From Deltaproteobacteria bacterium (lineage in GTDB: Bacteria; Desulfobacterota; BSN033; WVXP01), in NCBI GenBank assembly GCA_019308905.1, contig JAFDHF010000020.1, positions 1 to 53,720 on the forward strand: a DNA stretch of 53,720 nt, in the 5' to 3' direction. The position numbers and the translations under genes are program-made. Shown in pieces: positions 17,438-26,482 of this stretch. Position 1 is the first letter of the stretch; each line of letters starts with the position of its first letter. The notes beneath the pieces are model-generated. The model made no database searches and had not been told where the DNA came from. It was given only the letters and a program-made list of their open reading frames with translations.

Positions 17438-17890
17438 ATGCTGACCGGTATCCATCACGTGGGGATCATTGTGAATGATCTGGACAAATCGCTCCACTTC
17501 TACCAGGAGGTGTTGGGTGCGAGATTCCTGTATCGTGCCGAAGCCGCGCGGGGGGAGGTTGAAAAGGAGGTGGGCGTTCCAGGCGCCGAGACAAGGCTTG
17601 CGGTGCTCAAACTCGGCAAGGATACCATCGAGTTGGTCGAGTATGTAAACCCGAAGATCAGACCCGGGGTACTCAGCGCCGCGACCGTAGGGACCCTTCA
17701 TATGGCTATCGAGGTGGACGACATAGATGCGGAGGTCGAGAGACTGAAGGGAAAAGGCGTGGAGTTCAACGCGGCCCCAAAAGTGATCGAAGAGGGAGAA
17801 AACAAGGGCTGGGTCTGGACTTACTTCCGCGATCCGGATGGGTGCCAGTTGGAACTCGTTGAAAACAGAAATCTCAAGGTTCCCCTCTAA
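17438..17890 (+). CDS. VOC/glyoxalase family protein
   Basis: This 150-residue protein has one vicinal-oxygen-chelate unit of two beta-alpha-beta-beta-beta modules. Likely metal ligands are the His of IHHVGII (near residue 6), the Glu of TIELVEY, the His of LHMAIEV and the Glu of QLELVE. This is the arrangement of glyoxalase I and methylmalonyl-CoA epimerase. GGGAGGAA precedes ATG 17438 by 6-7 nt. A GC-rich hairpin lies in the leader at about 17390-17415. In this operon an isomerase, epimerase or lyase role on an oxidised sugar intermediate is plausible, but it could be a methylglyoxal enzyme. Confidence 0.82.
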   Translation: MLTGIHHVGIIVNDLDKSLHFYQEVLGARFLYRAEAARGEVEKEVGVPGAETRLAVLKLGKDTIELVEYVNPKIRPGVLSAATVGTLHMAIEVDDIDAEVERLKGKGVEFNAAPKVIEEGENKGWVWTYFRDPDGCQLELVENRNLKVPL

Positions 17891-17980
17891 GAGATTCGCC
17901 GAATCGAACCGCTCCAGCTCAAGCTCATCCTGAGCCTCCTTACGCCTCCGGTCGTCTCCGTGTCGTAGAAGGGCAGAGAA

Positions 17981-19009
17981 GTGCAGGCATTGGTCAAAAC
18001 GAGAAAAGGTGCCGGGAATGTCGAGCTGGTCGAGGTGCCGGAGCCCCGGCCGGACAAAGACGAAGTCCTGGTTCGGGTAGAGGCCGCGGGTGTCTGCGGA
18101 ACGGACATTCACATCTTTCACGATACTTTCAAGAACAGGCCTCCTGTGATCATGGGCCATGAACTCAGCGGGGTCGTTGTCGACAAAGGAAACGACTGCG
18201 TGGAGTTCCAGGAAGGTGACAGGGTCACCTGTGAGTCTTCTCTGAGCTTTTGCGGGAGGTGCCGATACTGCCGGACGGGCAGGTACAACCTCTGTGCAAA
18301 CCGGAAGATCGCCGGGGTGAACGCCGATGGTGGGTTCGCCCGTTATATAGCCGTCGCGGAGCGGTGCCTGCATCGCCTTCCTGAAGGCGTGGATTTCGTT
18401 GGAGGGGCCCTCTTTGAGCCATTGGCTGTCACCGTCCTCGGCGTGAGCGAGCTGGCCGGAGTCGCCGCAGGCGATTTGGTCTATGTGTCGGGCCCCGGCC
18501 CCTTGGGGCTCATGGCTGCGCAGGTCGCCAGGGCCGAAGGGGCTACGGTCATCGTGGGCGGGAGGAGCCGGGACAAGGAACGGCTGGCCCTGGGAAAGTC
18601 CTTGGGCATAGATTACACGGTGAACGTGGAGAGAAATGATCCACGCAGCATGGTCGACGACCTGTCCGAAGGGTACGGGGCGGATGTGGTTGTCGAGTGT
18701 GCCGGGCATCCGAGCTCGGTTTCGACATGCCTCGAGGTCGTCAGGCGGGGGGGAAGATACTGCCAGATAGGTCTGTTTGGAAAATCGATAGAGGTGGATT
18801 TCGAAAAGATTCCTCTCAAACAACTGAAAGTCAGTGGTCCACTGGCGCAGTACTGGCCCTCCTGGCGCCGAGCCATCGAGCTGACGAGAGCGGGGAAGGT
18901 CAGGCTCAGGGAGTTGGTGACGCACGTTCTCCCGTTGTCCGAGTGGGAGGCGGCCTTCCGCCTCCATGAAAGAAACGAGGGGTTGAAGAAGGTCCTGGTC
19001 CCGAACTAG
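17981..19009 (+). CDS. Zinc-dependent medium-chain alcohol dehydrogenase (sorbitol/threonine DH-like)
   Basis: This 342-residue enzyme oxidises a secondary alcohol with NAD(P). The catalytic zinc site is marked by GVCGTDIH (near residue 38) and GHELSG (near 60). The structural zinc lobe is CGRCRYCRTGRYNLC (near 92-106). The Rossmann motif reads GPGPLGLMAAQVA. The length fits L-iditol, L-threonine or galactitol dehydrogenases. It starts with GTG, preceded only by a weak AGGG. It is co-transcribed with the VOC and amidase genes. Together with the SDR it offers two oxidation steps for a polyol-like substrate. Confidence 0.88.
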   Translation: MQALVKTRKGAGNVELVEVPEPRPDKDEVLVRVEAAGVCGTDIHIFHDTFKNRPPVIMGHELSGVVVDKGNDCVEFQEGDRVTCESSLSFCGRCRYCRTGRYNLCANRKIAGVNADGGFARYIAVAERCLHRLPEGVDFVGGALFEPLAVTVLGVSELAGVAAGDLVYVSGPGPLGLMAAQVARAEGATVIVGGRSRDKERLALGKSLGIDYTVNVERNDPRSMVDDLSEGYGADVVVECAGHPSSVSTCLEVVRRGGRYCQIGLFGKSIEVDFEKIPLKQLKVSGPLAQYWPSWRRAIELTRAGKVRLRELVTHVLPLSEWEAAFRLHERNEGLKKVLVPN

Positions 19010-19082
19010 GGCCTTAGGTGATCTGGGAAAACGCTCTGGTTCAGGCGGCTGATCGGGCGTGGACGGGAGGGAGTATCTGGAA

Positions 19083-20042
19083 ATGAAAAGAATAAAGAGG
19101 GCCGATGCTATGGGGTACTGGCTCAGGGCGGATATCGAGCCGGTGCTTGAGGTGGATTTGAACGAGTCTTTTGTGGTGGAGACGGAGGATGCTTTCAGCG
19201 GATATATCCGCAGGCCTGAAGACAGGTTTTCACCCGAATCGATCCCTCCCCTGAGGATGGAACCGGTCGGAATGAATCCCGTCGCCGGCCCGATATACAT
19301 CCGGGGGGTGGGGAAGGGGGACGTCCTAGTGGTTCATATCGAGGAGATCGAACCATGGGAACAGGGGGTCTCCTGCATCATGCCGGGCGTCGGCCCCCTC
19401 AAGGATTCCTTGACATGGCCTGAGTGCGCCGGCCCTTTCACTAAGATCATCCCCCATCAACCGGGGCCGGATGGGAAGTATGCCACGGGGAAGGCCGTCT
19501 GGAACGATAGGATGAGTTGGGATCTCCGACCCATGATCGGCACGATTGCCACGGCCCCTGAATGGGAGCAGGAAGCGGCCATCGTCGCCCAGGGACCGTG
19601 GGGTGGAAACATGGATGTGAGCGACATGTGTAAAGGGACCAAGGCCATGTTTCCGTCGTACCACGAAGGGGGGCTGCTCTTTGTGGGAGACGTGGCCGGG
19701 TGCCAGGGGGATACCGAGTTTCACGGCGCCCATGATGACACCCCTGCCACGGTGAAGCTCAGGTGCGATGTCATCAAGAACAAGAAGATTCCCTGGGTGC
19801 GACTGGAGAAGGAGGATTCCATCGTCCAGATCTGCTGCGACAAGCCTCTCGAGAGTGCCGTGGAGCAAGCCGTTCTCTGGTTGGTCCAGTGGCTCGTCGA
19901 TGAGTACGGGTTCGAAAAGAGAGACGCATACATGCTCATGGCGTGCTGCCCCGGGTTGAGGGTGCGTGTCTATCAGATGGTCTCTACGGGGAAACTAAGG
20001 TACACGGCCGGTGCTGAATTCTCCAAGAGATACCTCCCATGA
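19083..20042 (+). CDS. FmdA/AmdA family formamidase/acetamidase, copy 1
   Basis: This 319-residue amidase-family protein is expected to hydrolyse a small amide to ammonium and a carboxylate. Family signatures are GPIYIRGVGKGDVLVVHIEE, PGVGPLKDS, RPMIGTIATAP, and the long HEGGLLFVGDVAGCQGDTEF block near residues 196-215. ATG 19083 (MKRIKRA) is preferred over GTG 19059, because the second copy also begins MKRI and GGGAGGGAG lies just upstream. The N-terminal 'ADIEPVLEVDLNESFVVETED' region includes the conserved acidic VETED core. A second homologue of identical length lies at 27532. Amidase genes in a sugar operon are unusual and hint at an amide-bearing substrate. Confidence 0.88.
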   Translation: MKRIKRADAMGYWLRADIEPVLEVDLNESFVVETEDAFSGYIRRPEDRFSPESIPPLRMEPVGMNPVAGPIYIRGVGKGDVLVVHIEEIEPWEQGVSCIMPGVGPLKDSLTWPECAGPFTKIIPHQPGPDGKYATGKAVWNDRMSWDLRPMIGTIATAPEWEQEAAIVAQGPWGGNMDVSDMCKGTKAMFPSYHEGGLLFVGDVAGCQGDTEFHGAHDDTPATVKLRCDVIKNKKIPWVRLEKEDSIVQICCDKPLESAVEQAVLWLVQWLVDEYGFEKRDAYMLMACCPGLRVRVYQMVSTGKLRYTAGAEFSKRYLP

Positions 20043-20126
20043 GGTCGTGTGTCGTGTCGAGTCTAAGGGCGGCGTGGAGCGCCCGGCTTCCGATCCCTTA
20101 TGCCTCAAGGGGGAGATCCGGGAGAG

Positions 20127-21170
20127 ATGAAGAGAAGGGGTAAGTCGGTCAACATCAAAGATGTTGCCAGAAGAGCCGCGGTCGCCCCGTGCACGGTTTC
20201 CAGGGTCTTGGGCAACTCCGCTCTGGTAAGCCCTGAGACAAGGCTGAGGGTTTTCGCTGCCATCGAGGAACTCAACTACAGGCCCAACTTCCTTGCCAGA
20301 AGCCTCGCCAAAGGGAGAACCCACACGATCGGTGTGGTCACCGCGAATGTCCAGAATTCTTTCTTCCCTGAGCTGATCCGGTCGATCGAAGATGCAGCTT
20401 ATGAGCGGGGGTTCAGTGTGACCATCTCGAATACGTACAATCAGCCCGAGAAAGAGGAGAGGTATGTCAACCTCTTCATCGAAAAGAGGTTCGACGGGGT
20501 AATCCTGACCAATGCACGATCGGGAGATGATTCCCTGGCGAGGATGTTGATGGAGTCGAACATCCCCTTTCTGTTCTTGAACCGGTACGTCCGGAATTTT
20601 CCGGGCGATTACGTGGTCTCTGACGAGTACAGAGGCGGGTATCTGGCGGGGCGGCATCTCTGCGAGTTGGGCCACAAGGCGATAGCCGTCATCATCGGCC
20701 CGGAATACTCCTCGGCGAGCCAGGGACGGCTGGTTGGATTCTTAACAGCCTTGGCCCATCACGGGGTTTCCATCAGAAAGGAGTTGATGCGGAGGGGTGA
20801 TCTGTCTTTCAAATCGGGGTACGAGTTGATGCGAGAGCTGATAAGCACGGGTCTTACCTTCGACGCTCTCTTCGGAGGCAACGACATGATGGCCATGGGC
20901 GCTATCGATGCGCTCCTTGAGAACGGACTGAGGGTGCCGGAGGATGTATCGGTCATAGGTTACGACGACATAGAATTCTCCGGCCGGTGCCAAGGGGTGG
21001 GGCTGACGACGGTCCGCCAGTTCGTGGATTTGATGGGAAAAAGGGCCGTTGAGATCCTCACGGAAAAGATCGAGCATCAGGGAAGCCGGAGGCCGCAGCG
21101 GATCGTGTTTCCGGTGGAGCTGATCGTGCGGGGAACGACAAGGAAAAGGGGGCCTCACGACGGAGACTAA
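20127..21170 (+). CDS. LacI/GalR family transcriptional regulator
   Basis: This 347-residue regulator has the LacI helix-turn-helix (VNIKDVARRAAV, then TVSRVLGN, residues 8-30), the hinge helix LNYRPNFLARSLA and a periplasmic-binding-protein-like effector domain ending in VELIVRGTTR. The recognition helix carries an unusual Cys (VAPCTVS). ATG 20127 is preferred, as the HTH then starts at the usual distance. It lies inside the operon, so it probably autoregulates. The TGAAAACG(T/G)TTTCA sites at 11652 and 11736 are the predicted targets, with an imported sugar or catabolic intermediate as inducer. Confidence 0.92.
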   Translation: MKRRGKSVNIKDVARRAAVAPCTVSRVLGNSALVSPETRLRVFAAIEELNYRPNFLARSLAKGRTHTIGVVTANVQNSFFPELIRSIEDAAYERGFSVTISNTYNQPEKEERYVNLFIEKRFDGVILTNARSGDDSLARMLMESNIPFLFLNRYVRNFPGDYVVSDEYRGGYLAGRHLCELGHKAIAVIIGPEYSSASQGRLVGFLTALAHHGVSIRKELMRRGDLSFKSGYELMRELISTGLTFDALFGGNDMMAMGAIDALLENGLRVPEDVSVIGYDDIEFSGRCQGVGLTTVRQFVDLMGKRAVEILTEKIEHQGSRRPQRIVFPVELIVRGTTRKRGPHDGD

Positions 21171-21222
21171 GACTGCTTCTCTCCCAGGAGGTCCTTCAGA
21201 GTCAATCGTGGAGGCGGGATCA

Positions 21223-23301
21223 ATGGGGAAAGAGGAATACCTTTTTTGGCGGGGCTATTTGAAGCTTCTGGAAATCAAGGATTCCGACATCCGGATCATG
21301 ACGCTGGAGCAATGCCGTGATGCCGTGGACAAGGGGATCCATATTGGTGGGGCCTTTTCGGCGACCATCCCGCTGGTTTGCCTCTTTTACGGCGGGGTGA
21401 TGCGGATCGATGTCGTGGATCCCACACGGCGGGGCCAGGATATGTTTGTCTTGAGTAAGGGCCATGCCGTGGCTCCCATGGCTTCGATATATGCGGATCT
21501 GGGTTATTTTGACAGGTCAGTGCTGAAGAACTCCAGATCCCAGGAGAGTATTCTCAACGGCCACCCCGGCCCCATACTGCCGGGGGTTCACATCTCCACG
21601 GGCCCGTTGGGACAGGGGCTGGGGGTTGCGGAGGGATTTGCCTTGGTTGGGAAGGAGAGCCCGAACTTCGACGTGTTCTGCCTTACAGGAGACGGCGAGC
21701 TGCAGGAGGGACCGATCTGGGAGGCTCTGATGTTTTCTGCTTACAAGGGATTGGACAACCTGTGTCTCCTCGTGGACAGCAATGCGGGGCAGTTGGACGA
21801 CACGCGGCAGTTGATCGTTCCCCTGGGGGACCTGGAGGCGCGGCTCACCTCCTTCGGGTATAGGGTCTACAGGGTCGATGCCACCCAGTACGGTCCTGTG
21901 CTGGAGGCACTGCGGGAGTTTAAGCTTTCCTCCCGTGACGGCCGGCCGACGGCCGTCATCTGTCAGACGAGGAAGGGATTCGGTGGGTTTTCGGATTTCA
22001 TGATAGGACACAAGGTGGTGATTCCGGACCCCCTGACCGAGCAGGAGCTGGCCTTGCAGAAGCGGAGGCGGGAGGGCCGGGTCTCTGAGATGTTGGACTA
22101 CCTTGGGGAGCTTGGATCGACAGGGGAAGGCACGGCGGTTCGGGAGAGGCTTCTTGCCGCGGCTGGGGAGATGGACCTCGAAGTTGTGGCGGATGGAGCG
22201 GATAAGGGGGTCAGGCCCCTGGTTGTTGGCGTGAGGACGAAACGGGTACCGGGCCGGGACAAGAGGATAGTGTACGAGGAGGGCCTTCTGCCCAAGTTGG
22301 ATCGATCCGGCGAGTACAGCGCCAGCAGCATAATTACCATGGCCATGAAGGTCTTTGCCCGTGATCCGCGGGTTGTATCGATCGACGCGGACCTGGCATC
22401 GACGAGCGGCCTTCAGGCGGGAGTGGGCTATGTAGACAGGGCGAGGGCCCTCAATGCAGGGGTAGCAGAGGCCAACATGATGTGCATGGGGGAGGCCTTT
22501 GCCGCCATGGGCTACAACACGTGGGTCAGCACTTTCTGCCCTTTTTTCGATTGGAAGGTTTTGCGGAGGATTGCCATAGGGTACCAGGAAAGGCTCGAGG
22601 CGATGGAGGGGGGATGGCTCAGCCAGGGGCATGGGCTTGATCTGACCTTTGTGGCCACGGCACCGGATTTCGAGACAAAGACGAACGGTGCCACCCATAT
22701 GGGCAATGACGATATCCAGGTCTTTGACGGGATTGCCCATCTGAAGATAATCAATGTCTCCTGTCCCAACCAGTTGCTGGGTATCATGAAGTGGATCATG
22801 GAAGGGGGCAGGGGGCTTGTCTATCTGAGGATCATGAGGGCTCCTTCGGCCGTGATCTATGATGAGGGCTTCGAGTTCGAATTCGGCAAGGGATACGTTC
22901 TAAGGGAGGGGCCGGTAGACGGGGCGGTCATTGTGAGCAGCGGCCGGGGGGTCCACGAGGCCCTGGCTGCGGCTGCCGCGCTGGAGCGTTCGGGCATAGA
23001 GGTAGGGGTGGTGGATATGCCCTCGGTGGATGAATCCCTGCTTCTGGAACTCTACGATTCCCGGAGGTGGATCTTCATTGCAGAGCAGAACAACGGGTAT
23101 ATATGGTCGGAGTTCAGAAAAATCCTTTTCAGATCGAGGGAGAGAGTCGATACCACCCGGCTCGTTCCCATCAATACCCTGGACTCCAACGAAAGGCCCC
23201 GGTTCATCCACTCGGCAACCTACGACCAGTTGCTCAACCAATTCGAGCTGGCACCCGGACAACTGGCCGAGAAGATAGAGAAAACTCTATCGGGTCGTTA
23301 G
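21223..23301 (+). CDS. Divergent single-chain transketolase-like enzyme
   Basis: This 692-residue thiamine-diphosphate enzyme moves a two-carbon ketol unit between sugars. The N-terminal cofactor half has SKGHAVAPM, HISTGPLGQGLGVAEG and the TPP/Mg motif GDGELQEG with a later Asn (DSNAGQLD). The central half has the catalytic Glu in NAGVAEANMMCMGEA. A C-terminal domain completes the fold. Compared with housekeeping transketolase, the second half is divergent: the substrate-loop region reads NGATHMGNDD rather than the usual DGPTHQPIE, and extra residues precede it. GGAGG sits 8 nt before ATG 21223. Its place in a dedicated catabolic operon suggests a specialised donor or acceptor, perhaps a modified ketose. 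Confidence 0.88.
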   Translation: MGKEEYLFWRGYLKLLEIKDSDIRIMTLEQCRDAVDKGIHIGGAFSATIPLVCLFYGGVMRIDVVDPTRRGQDMFVLSKGHAVAPMASIYADLGYFDRSVLKNSRSQESILNGHPGPILPGVHISTGPLGQGLGVAEGFALVGKESPNFDVFCLTGDGELQEGPIWEALMFSAYKGLDNLCLLVDSNAGQLDDTRQLIVPLGDLEARLTSFGYRVYRVDATQYGPVLEALREFKLSSRDGRPTAVICQTRKGFGGFSDFMIGHKVVIPDPLTEQELALQKRRREGRVSEMLDYLGELGSTGEGTAVRERLLAAAGEMDLEVVADGADKGVRPLVVGVRTKRVPGRDKRIVYEEGLLPKLDRSGEYSASSIITMAMKVFARDPRVVSIDADLASTSGLQAGVGYVDRARALNAGVAEANMMCMGEAFAAMGYNTWVSTFCPFFDWKVLRRIAIGYQERLEAMEGGWLSQGHGLDLTFVATAPDFETKTNGATHMGNDDIQVFDGIAHLKIINVSCPNQLLGIMKWIMEGGRGLVYLRIMRAPSAVIYDEGFEFEFGKGYVLREGPVDGAVIVSSGRGVHEALAAAAALERSGIEVGVVDMPSVDESLLLELYDSRRWIFIAEQNNGYIWSEFRKILFRSRERVDTTRLVPINTLDSNERPRFIHSATYDQLLNQFELAPGQLAEKIEKTLSGR

Positions 23302-23370
23302 GCGATTGCGCGGCCTCGCAAGAACGGAGAGGCAGAGAGTCGGATGAGAGGGGTATGAGAGGAGGTCAAG

Positions 23371-24537
23371 ATGGAAGAGATCAGCTGCAATCTACCCGTA
23401 AGAGTCGTTTTCGGTGTCGGCAAATTGAAGCTCCTGGGCGAGGTTACAGAGGGATTTGGGCGGAAGGCCTTCTTGGTGATAGATCCCTATCTGGACAAAA
23501 CCGGTGTATCCGAGGAGGTTCTATCTACGCTTAGGAAGAATTCGGTTGAGGCAGTCAAGTTCACGGATGTCCGACCCAATCCGGTCTGTTCCGAGATAGA
23601 CAAGGGAGCAGAACTGGCAAGGGAACAGAAGTGCGAGGTGGTCATAGGCGTGGGCGGGGGAAGCGCGCTCGACACCGCGAAGGGCATTGCGACACTCGCA
23701 AAGAATCCGGGCAAGGTGTGGGACTACGTTGAGAGAACTGATCAGGAGGTGTCTCGTCCAAGAGACGTACTTCCCGTAATCGCGGTGCCGACGACCGCAG
23801 GGACAGGGTCCGAGGTGACTCTCTATGCCGTGATCAACAACCCGGATGTTAGAGAGAAGAGCACGATATACAGCGACTTGATCTTCCCGAGGGTCGCGCT
23901 GGTCGATCCGGAATTGATGGTTTCGATGCCTCCGAGATTGACGGCCCTCACCGGTATCGACGCCCTCTCCCACTCTGTTGAATCGTTTATCAATATCCAT
24001 GCGAATTCCTATTCAAAACTCTTGGCCAAGGAGTCGATCCGAATAGCCGCCAGGTACCTGCCCGAGGCGGTTGCCAACGGCGGCAACATGGAGGCCCGTT
24101 CAAAGATGGCTTGGGCCAGCACCCTGGGAGGCATGGCGATTTCGCATGTAGGGACCACCCTGCCCCACGCCCTGGGTCAGCCTGTCAGTGGACTCGTCGA
24201 TGCACCTCACGGGGGAAGCATTGCCTCGTGTCTTGCCAGGATCCTCCAGTTCAGCTTTACCAGCGATTTTGAAAGATTCGCCGAGCTCGCCGAGGCCTTT
24301 GATGAGAGTGTCGGCTCTCTGCCTCTGCGCGAAAGGGCCGAGAAGAGCGGAGATTTGGCGCAGAGGCTTGTCAGGGATGTGGACTGCGAGGTGGGTTTCG
24401 GAGATTTCGGCCTGCAGGAAAAAGACATCGACAAGGCGACCCAGGTGGCAATGTCCGCTTACTTCATCGACCTGGGGAACCATCCGAGAAAGGTCGGTGA
24501 AGAGGAAATCAAGAAGTTGTACAGGGAATGTCTTTGA
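23371..24537 (+). CDS. Iron-dependent (group III) alcohol dehydrogenase
   Basis: This 388-residue NAD(P)-dependent dehydrogenase probably interconverts an aldehyde and a primary alcohol. The dinucleotide motif is GVGGGSALDTAKG (near residue 92), PTTAGTGSE is near 140, and metal ligands include Asp197 and His201 in GIDALSHSVE plus the later HALGQ and APHGGS histidines. GGAGGTCAAG precedes the ATG. It lies between the transketolase and AOR genes, so it may remove the aldehyde released by the transketolase, in parallel with AOR oxidation. A second family member lies at 48489 on the other strand. Confidence 0.92.
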   Translation: MEEISCNLPVRVVFGVGKLKLLGEVTEGFGRKAFLVIDPYLDKTGVSEEVLSTLRKNSVEAVKFTDVRPNPVCSEIDKGAELAREQKCEVVIGVGGGSALDTAKGIATLAKNPGKVWDYVERTDQEVSRPRDVLPVIAVPTTAGTGSEVTLYAVINNPDVREKSTIYSDLIFPRVALVDPELMVSMPPRLTALTGIDALSHSVESFINIHANSYSKLLAKESIRIAARYLPEAVANGGNMEARSKMAWASTLGGMAISHVGTTLPHALGQPVSGLVDAPHGGSIASCLARILQFSFTSDFERFAELAEAFDESVGSLPLRERAEKSGDLAQRLVRDVDCEVGFGDFGLQEKDIDKATQVAMSAYFIDLGNHPRKVGEEEIKKLYRECL

Positions 24538-24572
24538 ACGATTGCACGTTGCGGATGATTTCGGGGGACATC

Positions 24573-26423
24573 ATGAAGAACGGCTATATGGAAAGGGTTT
24601 TGAAGATAGACCTCGCAAAGCGAAAGATCGAGACGATCGACTTTCCGGAGGATGTTCGGAAACAGTACCTCGGTGGAGCAGGCTTGGCCGCCTGGTACCT
24701 TTACAAGGAGACCAAACCCGAGGAGATCGACCCCGTGGGGCCCGAGAACGTCTTTGTCCTGCTCACGGGCCCTGTGGCAGGAACACCCGTGTTCAGTTCA
24801 AGCAGGTATGAGGTGGCTGCAAAAGCACCGCTCACGGGTATTTGGGGTGAAGCGAACAGCGGAGGCAGATTCGCTCAGGACCTGAAGAGCGCGGGGTACG
24901 ACGGGCTGATTCTCCATAACGAGTCCTCCGGACCCGTGACCATCCTGATCACCGAGGACAAAGTCGAAATCAAGGAAGCCGAAGATCTCTGGGGCAGGGA
25001 CACCTATGAGGTGGAACGGCTCGTCAAATCGAAATATGGAGATAGAATAAACATCGCGTGCATCGGACCTGCCGCTGAAAAATCGGTACTTCTCTCAGCC
25101 GTGATGAACGACGGCATCGATGGGAGGGCTGCCGGCAGGGGCGGGCTCGGTGCGGTACTCGGTTCCAAGAAAGTCAAGGCCATAGTCGTCGGCCGGGGCA
25201 GCAAGAAGACACCGATACAGGACAGGGAAGGGCTCAGGGAATCGATTCGGAGGCTGGCGCCGCGCATGAAGAGCGGTCCTCAGATTCTCGGGCAGTTCGG
25301 TACCTCCTGCGGAATGAATTACGTCGAAGAGGTCGGAGACCTGCCCATAAGAAACTGGGCCCAGGGCCGGTGGCCTGAAGGGGCGACAAAGATCAGCGGG
25401 CAGACAATGGCTGCAACGATCCTCACCAGACGTTACCACTGTGGCCGGTGCGTGATCGGATGTGGGAGGACGGTCAGGGTCGACAGCGGTCCCTACAAGG
25501 TTCCGGAGAGTGCCGGTCCGGAGTACGAGACGCTGGGGATGCTGGGTGCGAACTGCCTCATAGACGATTTGAAGGCCATCGCGAAGGCCAACGAACTCTG
25601 CAACCGCTACGGCCTGGATACGATCTCCACCGGAGGCGTGATAGCCTTCTGCATGGAAGCCTTTGAGCGGGGCATTATCAGCTCCAAGGATACCGACGGA
25701 ATCGAGATGGTTTGGGGAAACGCGGACGCCATGATCGAAATGGTCAAGGCGATCGGCGAAAACAGGGGTTTTGGAAAGATCCTGGGGCAGGGGGTGCGCA
25801 AAGCCGCCGCGATCATAGGCGGCGGAGCAGAGGAGTTCTCCGTGCATGTGAAAGGGATGGAATTACCGGCTCACGATCCCCGGGCGAGATTCAGCACGGT
25901 ACTGAGTTACACCACTTCGAATCGGGGTGCCTGTCACATGAATGTCTTCGGCTATGACTTCGAAAGTGCGACCGTGCCTCCCGAGGGGCTGGGTTACGAC
26001 AGAATTCAGGATCCATACGCAGTGGAGGGCAAAGCGCGATACGCCATGGCTATGCAGAACCTAATGGCTCTCTTCGATTCTCTCAGCGCTTGCAAGTTCA
26101 TCATGTTCGGCGGGGTCGGTGTGCCCACCCTGGTGGACTGGATCAACCGCATCACCGGATGGGATTTCGACGGTGATTCCCTGTTGGCGGTGGGAGCGAG
26201 GGCCTTCACGGTCAAACGTCTCTATAACAATCGGCTCGGTATCTCCCGGAAAGACGACATCCTCCCCCTCCGGATTTCCAACCTTCCCCGAGATGACGGA
26301 GGGGCAAAAGGGGTGATCCCTCCACAGGCGAGGCTTCTGAGCGACTACTATGGCCTCCGAAAATGGACGGAGTTCGGAGTGCCCACCCGGGAGGCGTTGG
26401 CGGAGTTGGGCATAGAATTCTGA
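24573..26423 (+). CDS. Aldehyde:ferredoxin oxidoreductase (tungsten AOR family)
   Basis: This 616-residue enzyme oxidises aldehydes to carboxylates and reduces ferredoxin, using a tungsto- or molybdo-bispterin and one 4Fe-4S cluster. The N-terminal domain carries the family stretch YLGGAGLAAWYLY and TGPVAGTP. Cluster ligands are Cys290-x2-Cys293-x3-Cys297 (HCGRCVIGC) and Cys507 (SACKF). The DxxGxD/C-like pterin-binding regions are in the C-terminal half. ATG 24573 has GGGGGA upstream. An earlier ATG at 24528 overlaps the preceding gene. It indicates an anaerobic host that recovers low-potential electrons from this pathway. The aldehyde is unknown. Confidence 0.93.
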   Translation: MKNGYMERVLKIDLAKRKIETIDFPEDVRKQYLGGAGLAAWYLYKETKPEEIDPVGPENVFVLLTGPVAGTPVFSSSRYEVAAKAPLTGIWGEANSGGRFAQDLKSAGYDGLILHNESSGPVTILITEDKVEIKEAEDLWGRDTYEVERLVKSKYGDRINIACIGPAAEKSVLLSAVMNDGIDGRAAGRGGLGAVLGSKKVKAIVVGRGSKKTPIQDREGLRESIRRLAPRMKSGPQILGQFGTSCGMNYVEEVGDLPIRNWAQGRWPEGATKISGQTMAATILTRRYHCGRCVIGCGRTVRVDSGPYKVPESAGPEYETLGMLGANCLIDDLKAIAKANELCNRYGLDTISTGGVIAFCMEAFERGIISSKDTDGIEMVWGNADAMIEMVKAIGENRGFGKILGQGVRKAAAIIGGGAEEFSVHVKGMELPAHDPRARFSTVLSYTTSNRGACHMNVFGYDFESATVPPEGLGYDRIQDPYAVEGKARYAMAMQNLMALFDSLSACKFIMFGGVGVPTLVDWINRITGWDFDGDSLLAVGARAFTVKRLYNNRLGISRKDDILPLRISNLPRDDGGAKGVIPPQARLLSDYYGLRKWTEFGVPTREALAELGIEF

Positions 26424-26482
26424 GGCGTTTCGGGATCGATGCATGCAGGATCCGAAGAATCGCCTCTTGGAGCAGCGGCAGG

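Noticed and set aside
17315-19300. Long open frame of about 660 codons on the minus strand
   Set aside because: It lies opposite the VOC, zinc ADH and amidase genes, which have clear motifs and ribosome binding sites. Its product is Pro/Arg/His-rich without any recognisable fold, as expected of antisense shadows in GC-rich DNA.
21517-22740. Open frame of about 400 codons antisense to the transketolase
   Set aside because: It is a shadow of a conserved gene and is rich in Pro, Arg and His with no motifs.
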